This document shows positions 6,474 through 14,783 of a stretch of 64,000 nucleotides of DNA, one piece after another (the first letter of the stretch is position 1; the number at the start of each line of letters is the position of its first letter). The stretch comes from a virus, in the IMG/VR virus record IMGVR_UViG_3300050192_000013, positions 1 to 64,000 of that record, one strand, 5' to 3'. The notes beneath the pieces are model-generated. The model did not search any database and had not been told where the DNA came from. It saw only the letters and a list, made by a program, of their open reading frames with translations. Position numbers and translations under genes: made by a program.

Positions 6474-7229
6474 GTGTCTACGATAGATCCAGATGGACTT
6501 TTTGGTGGCGACCGAATGCGGCGATGTTCCAATCTTGCTCAACTTCACTGGCCTAGATTTTTCCTCGCCTCCGATGGTTTCGGAAGGATCGAAATAAACT
6601 ACGCACGCATCCTCGGGAAGGCTTACGCCACGTTTAACCCGATGCCGGGACAGGATGAACTATTCGGGTACATCAAGGAATACGCAGCGAACTACCTGCT
6701 ATTCCCGTACCTCTGTGACGGTCAACAATGGGGACAATGGGATACGCGGCCTGAGTGTTTGCCTGTTTATAAGACGGCGGTAGATAAGCGTAGCCCCGCC
6801 CCGGATGCGCGGGCATTACAGGAATGGAAGCGGGAGTACATCAAGGAATGTAAAAATCTTCCGCAACTGTTCGGAAAACTTTCTGAAGGCTTTCATGCAA
6901 TCGCAGATGGCGTTGAAGAAATGGCGGTCGCGCTCCCGGCTGGTTCTTCGATGGTATCGGCGGAATGGAAACAATCCGACGACCTAATCGCTGAGATGTT
7001 CCCGACTACGGACGGCGCATTTCGGCGAAAGATTATAGAGGCCGCAATTCAGGCATACATCGGAGCTTCGACAAAGAATACAGCCCCGCTAACCGACGAA
7101 ATTCTTGGCCGCGCTATTGTTAAATCGACAGCAGAGAAGCAGACCAGCGCGGCGCTATACCTGACAAGACTCCCTAACTTTATCGGAAATCAAGTCAGGA
7201 GTTTTGAGAAGAACAGGAGAAGGGCGTGA
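6474..7229 (+). CDS. Hypothetical early protein, possibly replication-related
   Basis: 251 residues. N-terminus MSTIDPDGLFGGDRMRRC..AQLHWPRFFLASDGFGRIEINY describes a family I associate with phages and prophages of Acidobacteriota, not assigned a function. It has its own promoter and hairpin-rich leader and is followed by a winged-helix gene, an arrangement common for replication-initiation modules; that role is inference from context. GTG start with GGGAGA upstream. Confidence 0.75.
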   Translation: MSTIDPDGLFGGDRMRRCSNLAQLHWPRFFLASDGFGRIEINYARILGKAYATFNPMPGQDELFGYIKEYAANYLLFPYLCDGQQWGQWDTRPECLPVYKTAVDKRSPAPDARALQEWKREYIKECKNLPQLFGKLSEGFHAIADGVEEMAVALPAGSSMVSAEWKQSDDLIAEMFPTTDGAFRRKIIEAAIQAYIGASTKNTAPLTDEILGRAIVKSTAEKQTSAALYLTRLPNFIGNQVRSFEKNRRRA

Positions 7230-7483
7230 CTCCTTGGCGCGGAATTGAGATAAACGGGGAGTTGCGCAACCTGAATGCGTGCATCCGGCGCATTCTGTCC
7301 GAAGGCCCTGCAACATCCCTAGAAATAGCCGATTCTCTCGGGATTACGCGAAGTCAGATCCGCAAGTCAATCACAACCATGCGGGTGAGTGGGTATGTCC
7401 AGCCAGATTGCGCCGGTTATCGCAAGGACAAGATCTACTCTCTTACACCGCGCGGCTTAGCGATGTTCAGGAGACGACCATGA
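7226..7483 (+). CDS. Small winged-helix DNA-binding protein
   Basis: 85 residues. ACIRRILSEGPATSLEIADSLG..RSQIRKSITTMRVSGYV..YSLTPRG is a winged helix-turn-helix (MarR/replication-type). It overlaps both neighbours by 4 nt. Likely a regulator or partner of the upstream protein. Confidence 0.75.
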   Translation: MTPWRGIEINGELRNLNACIRRILSEGPATSLEIADSLGITRSQIRKSITTMRVSGYVQPDCAGYRKDKIYSLTPRGLAMFRRRP

Positions 7484-7710
7484 GTAATATCTTCGAGGAG
7501 TTCGGAAGTTCTCGCAAGCTTCCAGAAATAGCTGCCGCTGAAGTGGCACTACTGAATGCAATTGCGGAAACTGACCGCCAGCACGAAGGCCCGCACGCGC
7601 CATACCTCCGCAGCATCGAGCACGGCGTGTTGAACGGCCTTGCGGTGGAGCGCTGGCGCTGCTCGTGCGGGTGGACTGGGCCATATTTCAAGCGGGGATG
7701 GTTGCGATGA
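7480..7710 (+). CDS. Small hypothetical protein with CxC motif
   Basis: 76 residues from ATG 7480 (ATGA overlap). The C-terminus WRCSCGWTGPYFKRGW looks like half of a zinc ribbon. No family recognised. Confidence 0.65.
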   Translation: MSNIFEEFGSSRKLPEIAAAEVALLNAIAETDRQHEGPHAPYLRSIEHGVLNGLAVERWRCSCGWTGPYFKRGWLR

Positions 7711-8000
7711 CGGAAATTCAAGAGCAAGACGTGCTAGTGCTGGGCCATCCGGAAGACTGTACCGGATTGCGGCAGTTCCTTGTGGAGCGCGAGATATGCG
7801 CGTTTGGTGGTAACGCAATTAAACGCCCAACGCTTATATGGGTAAGCCAAAACATAACCATAGAGTCATGTGGCCATGCGGGATACGTCATGGACGCCGT
7901 TTCGGTTGAGGATGCTATACGGAACGGTATGAAACCGGAACCGGTTGGACATAGGGGACCAGTTGTCGTGTGCGGTAAAATGGGGCGGTTCATCGAATGA
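7707..8000 (+). CDS. Hypothetical protein
   Basis: 97 residues from ATG 7707, which overlaps the previous stop; an in-frame upstream extension to 7665 would run into the previous gene. Contains VLVLGHPEDCTG and a beta-rich middle. Function unknown. Confidence 0.6.
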   Translation: MTEIQEQDVLVLGHPEDCTGLRQFLVEREICAFGGNAIKRPTLIWVSQNITIESCGHAGYVMDAVSVEDAIRNGMKPEPVGHRGPVVVCGKMGRFIE

Positions 8001-8158
8001 AGGCGAACGAAGTCCGTTGGAGTTGCGATAAGTGCGGGGCCGAAGGTTGGATACCGGAGCCGCGGTTTGGATGTGAAGCATTAGCGGCAGCGCAGACGCA
8101 GCATACAGAGCACGCCAAGTGGATACGGATCGGGGAGCGGAGGCCGGTAGTCAAATGA
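7997..8158 (+). CDS. Small zinc-ribbon-like protein
   Basis: 53 residues: MKANEVRWSCDKCGAEGW..., with one CxxC knuckle and a later FGCEA plus His residues (QTQHTEH) that could complete a metal site. Overlaps its neighbours by 4 nt. Confidence 0.6.
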   Translation: MKANEVRWSCDKCGAEGWIPEPRFGCEALAAAQTQHTEHAKWIRIGERRPVVK

Positions 8159-8220
8159 CGGATTGTATGGTGGAGTTTCGGCTTAAAAGTGACGTACCGT
8201 TGATAGGGGATGGTAAATGA
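8155..8220 (+). CDS. Very small ORF in operon overlap
   Basis: 21 residues (MTDCMVEFRLKSDVPLIGDGK), ATGA overlap at both ends. The overlaps are the only support. Confidence 0.35.
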   Translation: MTDCMVEFRLKSDVPLIGDGK

Positions 8221-8390
8221 CACTGTACGATCTATTCACAAGCCACTTCACATGGCGCGCGCTATTCTCGGCCTTTTGGCCGCCCGTGATTGTCGCGGTG
8301 TCTGCCTTCTATGCTGGTTACTGGCGCGGAAGAGTTGTCGAACAGCGCGAAACCCCGAGGCTGATGGATAAATTAAAGGTGCCGAGATGA
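8217..8390 (+). CDS. Small single-pass membrane protein
   Basis: 57 residues with one hydrophobic segment (LFSAFWPPVIVAVSAFYAGY, about 16-35) followed by a charged C-terminal tail. Overlaps neighbours by 4 nt. Holin, spanin or exclusion roles are possible but nothing decides between them. Confidence 0.55.
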   Translation: MTLYDLFTSHFTWRALFSAFWPPVIVAVSAFYAGYWRGRVVEQRETPRLMDKLKVPR

Positions 8391-8674
8391 GTATCCAACT
8401 GACCGTTACAAAGACGCTAACAAAGACGCTGAAAGGCTTTGATGAAATGAGCGACGAACAGATTATCGATTACTACTGCGATGAACCGGCTGATTTCTTC
8501 GATGACGCGCAGTGGGATATCAAGCGCGACTCTGGGCGCTGTATCTGTCCGAAGGAATGTGATTGTGAGTATCGTGGCGATGGAAGCGGCTTTCGCGGCA
8601 ACAGCAAGTACTGTCCAAAACATAATACATATCCAGATCCATTGCCGGAATGCCTGGCCGAGGTCCACGGATGA
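8387..8674 (+). CDS. Cys-rich acidic hypothetical protein
   Basis: 95 residues. Two Cys clusters (CICPKECDCEYRG and KYCPKH) suggest metal binding. N-terminus TVTKTLTKTLKGFDEMSDEQIIDYYCDEP. Unknown function; ATGA overlap with the next gene. Confidence 0.65.
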   Translation: MSIQLTVTKTLTKTLKGFDEMSDEQIIDYYCDEPADFFDDAQWDIKRDSGRCICPKECDCEYRGDGSGFRGNSKYCPKHNTYPDPLPECLAEVHG

Positions 8675-8955
8675 AAATACCACAACAGCCACTCGAATGG
8701 ATCTCAATGAATTGCGACTGCAAAAGTGCGCGGCATACAATCCGCTTTTGCTTCGACCCAGACGATGGAGACCTGTACGTCGATGTGCAGTTAGCGCGAT
8801 GGCACGGATTCTTTAAGCGTTGCTGGATTGCTATGCGATACATCCTAGGCTTAACGGATCGGTGCGGACATTGGGATTGCGCGCTGCTGAGTGACCACGC
8901 CAGCCTAATTATCGAACTGTGCGAACGGTCGATTAGTGCAAGGGCGGAAAAGTGA
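8671..8955 (+). CDS. Hypothetical protein
   Basis: 94 residues from ATG 8671. Contains CDCKSARHTIRFCFDPDDGDLYVDVQL, beta-hairpin-like, then a helix rich in Trp. Cys residues again suggest a metal site. No family recognised. Confidence 0.65.
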   Translation: MKIPQQPLEWISMNCDCKSARHTIRFCFDPDDGDLYVDVQLARWHGFFKRCWIAMRYILGLTDRCGHWDCALLSDHASLIIELCERSISARAEK

Positions 8956-9326
8956 TTAACGTCGCTGAACAACTAAGCAAGATATACGCGCGCATACCAG
9001 CGATCAACTGTAAGCGCAAGTGCCAAGAGTGTTGTGGTCCCATTATGATGTCGAAGGCCGAATACGCCCAAGCGTTTGGCAACGCGAGGGCATTCGAGAT
9101 ACTAGAGCCGTACGTCTGCGCGTTCGACCCTATCGCTGGAAGTTGCCCCAAATTGCTAAGGACTGGAGATTGCGGCGTGTACGAGAACCGCCCCGCGATA
9201 TGTCGCCTATGGGGAGTGGTCCGCAAGATGGCGTGTCCGTTCGGATGCGAACCGGAGCGATGGTTGAGCGATAAAGAGGCGCGCGTTATCTTGGGGATGG
9301 TGGACCGGATTGGAAGCGTGAAATAA
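8952..9326 (+). CDS. YkgJ-like cysteine cluster protein
   Basis: 124 residues. CKRKCQECC (20-28), then GSCPKL, GDCGVYENRPAICRLW and CPFGC form the eight-Cys layout of the YkgJ/UPF0153 family, proposed to chelate zinc or iron. Starts at GTG overlapping the previous stop by 4 nt. Biological role in phages unknown. Confidence 0.85.
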   Translation: MINVAEQLSKIYARIPAINCKRKCQECCGPIMMSKAEYAQAFGNARAFEILEPYVCAFDPIAGSCPKLLRTGDCGVYENRPAICRLWGVVRKMACPFGCEPERWLSDKEARVILGMVDRIGSVK

Positions 9327-9845
9327 ATGGAATATGGCATCCTATTTTCCGCGCCGATGGTCCGTGCGATCCTTGCCGGTAGAAAATCCGTCACCCGCCG
9401 CATGTCAAAGCAATGGCTCAAGCGCAAGTGCGGCGACGTGCTCTGGGTGCGCGAGACCTGGGGAATCATCAATGCATGGCCGGATGACGTACAGTACCAG
9501 TACATCCGCAATGGCGGCCCATGGCGACCGAACGAGATGGCTTATCGCGCAGATGAACCGCAAGGTGATTATTGTTGGCGATCTTCACTCCACATGCCGC
9601 GATGGGCGAGCCGGATTACATTAGAGGTGACCGAAGATGCGCGGGAAGAACAGTTGCAAGACATCACCGAGGAAGAGGCAATGCGTGAAGGTTTCTATCA
9701 AGCGGTGCATGAGTCGGAGCATGGCGTAGGGCAGGACGTAATCGGATGGTTTGCGGGCATGTGGAGATCGTTGCATGACAAGCCGGGCGAATGCTGGGAT
9801 GACAACCCCACTGTGGTCCGCATTCCGGTTCGGAGGATTATATGA
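9327..9845 (+). CDS. ASCH/PUA-like phage protein
   Basis: 172 residues. MEYGILFSAPMVRAILAGRKSVTRR, then LWVRETWG, SLHMPRWASRITLEVTEDAREEQLQDITEEEAMREG and W-D-NPTVVRI form a widespread phage family with an ASCH-like beta barrel thought to bind nucleic acid. Sits in the accessory operon next to the DUF5131 gene. Target unknown. Confidence 0.8.
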   Translation: MEYGILFSAPMVRAILAGRKSVTRRMSKQWLKRKCGDVLWVRETWGIINAWPDDVQYQYIRNGGPWRPNEMAYRADEPQGDYCWRSSLHMPRWASRITLEVTEDAREEQLQDITEEEAMREGFYQAVHESEHGVGQDVIGWFAGMWRSLHDKPGECWDDNPTVVRIPVRRII

Positions 9846-10333
9846 ACAGCCGTCGATTAGAAGTGCTCCGCAGCTTGGCGCAACTAACACGCGAATCCGC
9901 GGAGGCTGAATATCGGCGCGTGCCAACGTTGCGCAACCGTTGCATGGTGGTTGCCTATGCGTTCTGGATAATCGCAGCCGAGCACAAAGTTCAAGCCGTG
10001 ATAACTGGCGGTGAGTATCTAAAGAATCCATTCGACGGTAAACTCCAATTTGGAGACACGGAGAGCATCAAACAGAAGTCGTATCGGCCAATCCACGCGC
10101 ATCACTGCTGGAATGTTTGCGACGGCCTAATCTTGGATCTTACACGAACGCAATTCGGAAAGTTTCCCTCGGTCGAAATCCTACCAGTCACGGACACGCA
10201 CTACCTGCCGGATAAAGTTGACTGGGACGGCGCAACCGCATGGTCCACATTGGAACTTATGGGGCAGTACGCGCAACGCGAGGCTGAGAATATTATAAAT
10301 CGAGTGCTGAAGGAAAGGACGAAGGTGGCTTGA
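9842..10333 (+). CDS. Hypothetical protein, possible papain/transglutaminase-like fold
   Basis: 163 residues. A Cys in a helix (NRCMVVAYAFW, about 32-42), then HAHHCWNVCDGLILDLTRTQF (HxW near 98 and D near 111) gives the Cys-His-Asp order of papain/transglutaminase-like folds. The catalytic assignment is inference from motif order only. Confidence 0.6.
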   Translation: MNSRRLEVLRSLAQLTRESAEAEYRRVPTLRNRCMVVAYAFWIIAAEHKVQAVITGGEYLKNPFDGKLQFGDTESIKQKSYRPIHAHHCWNVCDGLILDLTRTQFGKFPSVEILPVTDTHYLPDKVDWDGATAWSTLELMGQYAQREAENIINRVLKERTKVA

Positions 10334-10334
10334 C

Positions 10335-11339
10335 GTGGGACAAACAACAGGTATCGCCTGGACGGATAGTACGTGGTCGCCCCTCCGCGCGCGCATCCGG
10401 CCAGACGCGCTAGAAATTGCGGAGCAAAAAGGTTACACGTCGCTCGTGCAAGTTCTGACAGCGCGCAAGCCGAATGGGGATTTAAGGAGTCCTGCCGGTA
10501 AGGTGGGGCCTCACTGCGAGCACGTTTCGCCGGGGTGTGAAAACTGCTACAGCGAGTTTAATGGCAAGCGCTGTCTTCCCGCGAACGGAACCGGCCTACC
10601 GTTCGACCGGCGCTCGCGTGACCTCGTGGAAATCTTCCTTGACGAAAAGATTCTCATGCAGCCGTTACATTGGAGGCGACCGCGTAGAATTTTCGTGAAT
10701 TCTCAAACCGATACGTGGCTGGAATCCGTTCCATACGAACTGATAGATAGAATGTTCGGTGTTGCCGCGTTATGCCCGCAGCATAGTTTCCAATTCCTAA
10801 CTAAGCGCGCAGCGAGGATGTTTCTATACATGACGGCGCTTCGCCAGGAGGGATGGACGCAAGGATACATCGCCGAACAATACGGACGGCCGGGACGTTT
10901 TTTCCCGACGGAACACGCACTGCCGCTGAATCAATCAGAAAGGATGCGATGGCCGTTGCAGAATGTCTGGCTTGGCATAAGCGCAGAAGACCAACAGCGA
11001 TGGGATGAACGGTCCAAGTGGTTACGGAAGACACCAGCAGCGGTGCGGTTTGTTTCGTATGAACCGGCTCTCGGACCCATTGATTTCGGCGACCTATCCG
11101 GCATTCATCAAATAATTACAGGAGGAGAAAGTGGACGCGGAGCGCGGCCATCACAACTAGCATGGTATCGTTCAACAATTACCCAGTGCCGGGCTGCGAG
11201 CATTGCGTGTTTTGTGAAGCAGTTTGGCAAGCGCCCGCTCGCTAGATGTCTCCAGTACGCCTGTGAATCCGACCCAGGCCACGGCGCTAACCCGATGGAT
11301 TGGCCTAGGGAATATCGCATACAGGAGTTTCCGGCGTGA
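10335..11339 (+). CDS. DUF5131 (phage Gp37/Gp68) family protein
   Basis: 334 residues. TTGIAWTDSTWSP, then CEHVSPGCENCYSE and the long SFQFLTKRAARM...NVWLGISAEDQQRWDERSKWL...SYEPALGPIDF...ITGGESGRGARP is the full DUF5131 pattern. The C-x3-C-x2-C-like cluster resembles a radical-SAM site, but the enzymatic activity of the family is not established. An insertion after TWSP (RARIRPDALEIAEQKGYTSL) lengthens the N-terminus. Starts GTG 10335. Confidence 0.9.
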   Translation: MGQTTGIAWTDSTWSPLRARIRPDALEIAEQKGYTSLVQVLTARKPNGDLRSPAGKVGPHCEHVSPGCENCYSEFNGKRCLPANGTGLPFDRRSRDLVEIFLDEKILMQPLHWRRPRRIFVNSQTDTWLESVPYELIDRMFGVAALCPQHSFQFLTKRAARMFLYMTALRQEGWTQGYIAEQYGRPGRFFPTEHALPLNQSERMRWPLQNVWLGISAEDQQRWDERSKWLRKTPAAVRFVSYEPALGPIDFGDLSGIHQIITGGESGRGARPSQLAWYRSTITQCRAASIACFVKQFGKRPLARCLQYACESDPGHGANPMDWPREYRIQEFPA

Positions 11340-12031
11340 TTCCAGAACCACCCACACCAGACTTCGCCGTCGCACCCGTCCGCGTCCTCGTCCAGGACGG
11401 CAAGCCGCTGGTACCCGGCGCGGAGCAGTTGATAGCCGCCAAACAGACCAATCAGCCATTCCCAAACCTCTCACAGCAACGCAAAGGCTTTATCGCTAAC
11501 TTTCCGAGCACAACAATAGCGCAGCGGAAGCGAGCGCGGAAGCTCATGCGCCCAGCAGAAAAGCATGACGACCTTGCGCGTCAAGCACTTAGCATAGTCG
11601 AAGGTGGTCAGATCGTGCTCGTGAAACCGGAGGAAGTGTCGGTCGAAGCGTTTCAATCGCGCATCCTTACTTCGCTAAGTCATAGAAAAGATACACGTTC
11701 TTGGAAATTCTCCATGAAATCGCTCGGATGTAACCGCGTGGCGCTGGTTTGCAAGGGGAAATCGGCCAGGAATGGCGCACAAGGCGTTGGGGTATCCGAT
11801 ACTACCTCCAGCACCCATCCGATAGCGCCTGAAGCCACCTACGCGCGGGAATCCAGCATTCCTGCGAAGCTCGGCAAGCGCCTGCGCGACCCGAAACCGG
11901 ATGTGATTCGCCGTGGGTTGGAAAATCGACGGCAGAAGGCTACGCGGAAGGTGGCGGAACTGGAGATGCGGCTGGAGGCTGAACGCGGGAAGTTGGCGGG
12001 GATTGCGGATTCACTGGGACGGTTAGCGTGA
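11336..12031 (+). CDS. Hypothetical basic protein with C-terminal coiled coil
   Basis: 231 residues. Pro-rich start (MIPEPPTPDFAVAPV), basic middle (TTIAQRKRARKLMRP), and a C-terminal helix (QKATRKVAELEMRLEAERGKL). Possibly nucleic-acid binding from its charge. Coupled by 4-nt overlaps to DUF5131 and the methyltransferase. Confidence 0.65.
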   Translation: MIPEPPTPDFAVAPVRVLVQDGKPLVPGAEQLIAAKQTNQPFPNLSQQRKGFIANFPSTTIAQRKRARKLMRPAEKHDDLARQALSIVEGGQIVLVKPEEVSVEAFQSRILTSLSHRKDTRSWKFSMKSLGCNRVALVCKGKSARNGAQGVGVSDTTSSTHPIAPEATYARESSIPAKLGKRLRDPKPDVIRRGLENRRQKATRKVAELEMRLEAERGKLAGIADSLGRLA

Positions 12032-13650
12032 ATTACATTTCCCTATTCAGCGGGATCGACGCCGCATCGGTCGCTTGGATTCCGTTGGGATGGAAGCCAC
12101 TTCTGTTCGCGGAGATTGAAAAGTTTCCGTGCGACGTCCTTAAACATCACTATCCAGACGTGCCGAACTTGGGTGATGTAACCGCAGAAGATTTTATTGA
12201 ACGAGCGAAAAAGGAACTGAATGGAACAATTGTTGATGTTCTCATCTTCGGAAGCCCGTGCCAAGGATTTTCCGTCGCGGGAAAGCGCCTTGGATTGGAT
12301 GACCCGCGCAGCAATCTCGCATTGCACGCCCTTAGAATTTGCCGCGCGCTTGCTCCAACCTGGATCTTATTCGAGAACGTCCCTGGCTTGTTTTCCAGTT
12401 GGTCCGGTGCTCCGCAAAGTCCATCAAGAATGGACGCTGGATTTGCAGACGGGGGAACCGTTGTGCGTGAGTTCATTGAGTCAAGTGACTTCGCCGAGTT
12501 CCTTCGATGGGTTTCGGACATCGGGTATTCTGGCGCATGGACAGTGCTTGACGCTCAATACCGCGACTTGGCGCAACGGCGGGAGCGCGTGTTCTTTGTC
12601 GGATGTGTTGGAGACTGGGCCGGTCCAGCCGCAGTATTACTTGAGTCGGAGAGCTTGTCTGGGAATATTGCGCCGAGCAGAGAAGCGCGGCAAGGAACTG
12701 CCGAAGGCGCTAATGAATGCGCTAATGCAAGTAGTGAATGGGGGGATGTCGGAAGCCTCTGTGCCAGAGATAGCAAGACAGTCGGAAATCAATTCGTCAA
12801 CGAAGGTAAAGTGTTCGCTGCCCCCGAACGATCCATGTGCCTCAACGGGGGGGGTAATAACAGAATAGACGCGGAGTCCGAAACGTTCATCTGCGAAGTC
12901 GCGCCAACTATTGATGCTAGTTATGGACGCCTACAGGGGCAAGACGATCAGCATATCAACAGCGGCGCTGGATTGTTTGTTGCGTTTCAAAATACGGGGC
13001 AGGGATGGTTCAATGAATCAGATACCGCAGGGACAATCCGTGATTTAAGCGCCGGTGGTGATTCACAGCACTCCAATATTGTAGCCTTTCGTGCCAGCGG
13101 ACAGAATGGATTTATCCCCGATGCAATTGCGCCGCCCGATACTACGCAAGTGACCAGCAAAGCGAATCGCAGTAACCCAAAGCAAGGCGACCCGTGTCAC
13201 ACCCTGGCGAAGGGAGCGGAACCGCCTACAATCGCAATAGGGTTCTACGCCAACGATAGCGGTAACGACGCAGGCCGCGACGTAAGCCCTACGTTACGGT
13301 CTATGGAACACGGAGGCGGTAATGAACCAGCGGTAGCCTTTCAGTCAAGCCAGAGCGGAATGCGGGAAGTTGAAACTCACGCTACACTTGATGCCAATAA
13401 CGGAAGCCGCCGTCACAACGGAGTCGCGCAGGGTATGGCGGTACGAAGGCTTACCCCAAAAGAGTGCGCTAGATTGCAGGGGTTTGGTGATAAATATCTG
13501 GATATCAAGTATCGCGGGAAACCAGCGGCAGATGGCGTGAAGTATAGGGCTCTCGGTAACTCTATGGCCGTTCCGGTCATCCGCTACATCGGGGAACGGA
13601 TACAGATCGTTCATGAATTAAAGAAAGCGGCGTTGGAGCGGCTAGGCTAA
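12028..13650 (+). CDS. C5-cytosine DNA methyltransferase
   Basis: 540 residues. Motif I FSGIDAAS (7-14), motif IV GSPCQGFSVAG with catalytic C78, motif VI FENV (115-118), motif VIII QRRERVF (182-188), motif IX RRLTPKECARLQGF and motif X YRALGNSMAVPV near the end are all present. The region between VIII and IX (about 190-455) is very long and low in hydrophobics, with repeated DS/GND stretches; it holds the target-recognition part and is probably extended. Likely protects phage DNA from host restriction. Its stop overlaps the convergent gene by 9 nt. Confidence 0.95.
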   Translation: MNYISLFSGIDAASVAWIPLGWKPLLFAEIEKFPCDVLKHHYPDVPNLGDVTAEDFIERAKKELNGTIVDVLIFGSPCQGFSVAGKRLGLDDPRSNLALHALRICRALAPTWILFENVPGLFSSWSGAPQSPSRMDAGFADGGTVVREFIESSDFAEFLRWVSDIGYSGAWTVLDAQYRDLAQRRERVFFVGCVGDWAGPAAVLLESESLSGNIAPSREARQGTAEGANECANASSEWGDVGSLCARDSKTVGNQFVNEGKVFAAPERSMCLNGGGNNRIDAESETFICEVAPTIDASYGRLQGQDDQHINSGAGLFVAFQNTGQGWFNESDTAGTIRDLSAGGDSQHSNIVAFRASGQNGFIPDAIAPPDTTQVTSKANRSNPKQGDPCHTLAKGAEPPTIAIGFYANDSGNDAGRDVSPTLRSMEHGGGNEPAVAFQSSQSGMREVETHATLDANNGSRRHNGVAQGMAVRRLTPKECARLQGFGDKYLDIKYRGKPAADGVKYRALGNSMAVPVIRYIGERIQIVHELKKAALERLG

Positions 13651-14049
13651 CCCATCTTTCCGCAGCCGCACCAGATGCCTGAACCACTCCAACTTGAGCG
13701 CCTCCCACTCCGCGCGATTATCCTTACGCCAGCGCTCTGCCGCTACCCTTCTGTCGGCATGAAGCGACGTGGTGCTTCGATGCCCGTACTGACCCACGCA
13801 TCCTTGGTCGATATCCGCATCGCAATCGGGACACGGTACAACCGCGCAGGTGACTTCGCCATACTGCCGAGAAATCAACGGCTGGTACCGTAGTACGATA
13901 TCCGCGATTTGGTAGGCAGTTAGGGAAGATTCAGCGTCCGTTGGCGGAGGCGGCTCTTTCTTCTGACGGCCCCATGGCTTCTTCTCGGCGCAAGTGTGGT
14001 CTTCGGTCCACGGTTGAAGGCAGGTGGAACAGATGGGATGCGGGGTCAC
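13642..14049 (-). CDS. Zinc-binding phage hypothetical protein
   Basis: 135 residues. CSTCLQPWTEDHTC near the N-terminus and CPDCDADIDQGCVGQYGHRSTTSLHADRR in the middle are two metal-binding clusters; the second matches a phage zinc-finger pattern with trailing His-x2-R. The segment LTAYQIADIVLRYQP resembles the start of the gene at 15320. Last gene of the minus-strand operon. Confidence 0.7.
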   Translation of the reverse strand: MTPHPICSTCLQPWTEDHTCAEKKPWGRQKKEPPPPTDAESSLTAYQIADIVLRYQPLISRQYGEVTCAVVPCPDCDADIDQGCVGQYGHRSTTSLHADRRVAAERWRKDNRAEWEALKLEWFRHLVRLRKDGLA

Positions 14050-14282
14050 CGAACTAAACCGTGAGTGTGGCAGTCCAGATTCAGCCCCGGCTTTCGCTTC
14101 CGCTGCGTGGTAATCTTCCGGCGCAACGTGCGAATGCGCTTAGCACGTTCCCTACTCCAATCCTGATGCTCCGCATCGTACGAATCATTATCGTACGAAT
14201 CGCTTATATTGCGGTATTCCGCAGCCGCAAGGCAGCGCATCAGTAGACCAACTTCACGGTCGGACAGGGCAAGTGTGGTCAT
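14046..14282 (-). CDS. Hypothetical protein
   Basis: 78 residues: LSDREVGLLMRCLAAAEYR then a Tyr/Asp-rich linker and a basic C-terminus with CHTH. Overlaps both neighbours by 4 nt. Confidence 0.6.
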   Translation of the reverse strand: MTTLALSDREVGLLMRCLAAAEYRNISDSYDNDSYDAEHQDWSRERAKRIRTLRRKITTQRKRKPGLNLDCHTHGLVR

Positions 14283-14512
14283 GGCTTCCCCGCCGAATCG
14301 TAGAACCGTACCGCGCTCGGCAGCGAGTTGAAGGTCTTGACGGCCCCGGCGATGGTAACGTGGAAAGTGATATCGAACAAATTAAACTGATCCACCGACA
14401 GGACGGCCTTCAATTCCTTGCGGCCGGATTCGTTAGAAGAGTACGCCAGTTCGATTTCATGCGCGCGCATCAGCGTGCCGGTTATCTGGGGATGCGGGTG
14501 ACCGGGGGCCAT
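14279..14512 (-). CDS. Hypothetical protein
   Basis: 77 residues, beta-rich (AVLSVDQFNLFDITFHVTIAGAVKTF). Starts directly after the stop of the gene at 14513. No family recognised. Confidence 0.6.
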   Translation of the reverse strand: MAPGHPHPQITGTLMRAHEIELAYSSNESGRKELKAVLSVDQFNLFDITFHVTIAGAVKTFNSLPSAVRFYDSAGKP

Positions 14513-14734
14513 TTACAAATCCCTCCATCCCCGCTGCATGCGCAGCGCTTCTGGTTGGTCTACCGTTACCGCCGTTCCGTCGATAACCTTTCCCCAACCC
14601 TCGATTCCGGTCTCGCAATTGCGACCAAGTGGAACCCATCCGTTGTCCAATAGGAATTGCCTGTTGGGATCTGACGTGGCCGCGAATTCAAGCGCTGACA
14701 TCATCGCAGCCAGTACCGATAGTCTTTCGTTCAT
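14513..14734 (-). CDS. Hypothetical protein
   Basis: 73 residues (MNERLSVLAAMMSALEFAAT...). The ATG at 14734 lies 18 nt from the IS1595-type insertion; before the insertion it overlapped the stop of the upstream 62-residue gene. It now depends on a start region next to the element. Confidence 0.65.
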   Translation of the reverse strand: MNERLSVLAAMMSALEFAATSDPNRQFLLDNGWVPLGRNCETGIEGWGKVIDGTAVTVDQPEALRMQRGWRDL

Positions 14735-14760
14735 GGTTTCTGCGCCTCCCCGAAAAGAAA

Positions 14761-14781
14761 GGGAATTACATACATGACTAC
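14761..14781 (+). repeat. TIR of the IS1595-family element (left)
   Basis: GGGAATTACATAC followed by ATGACTAC. Confidence 0.93.
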
Positions 14782-14783
14782 CC

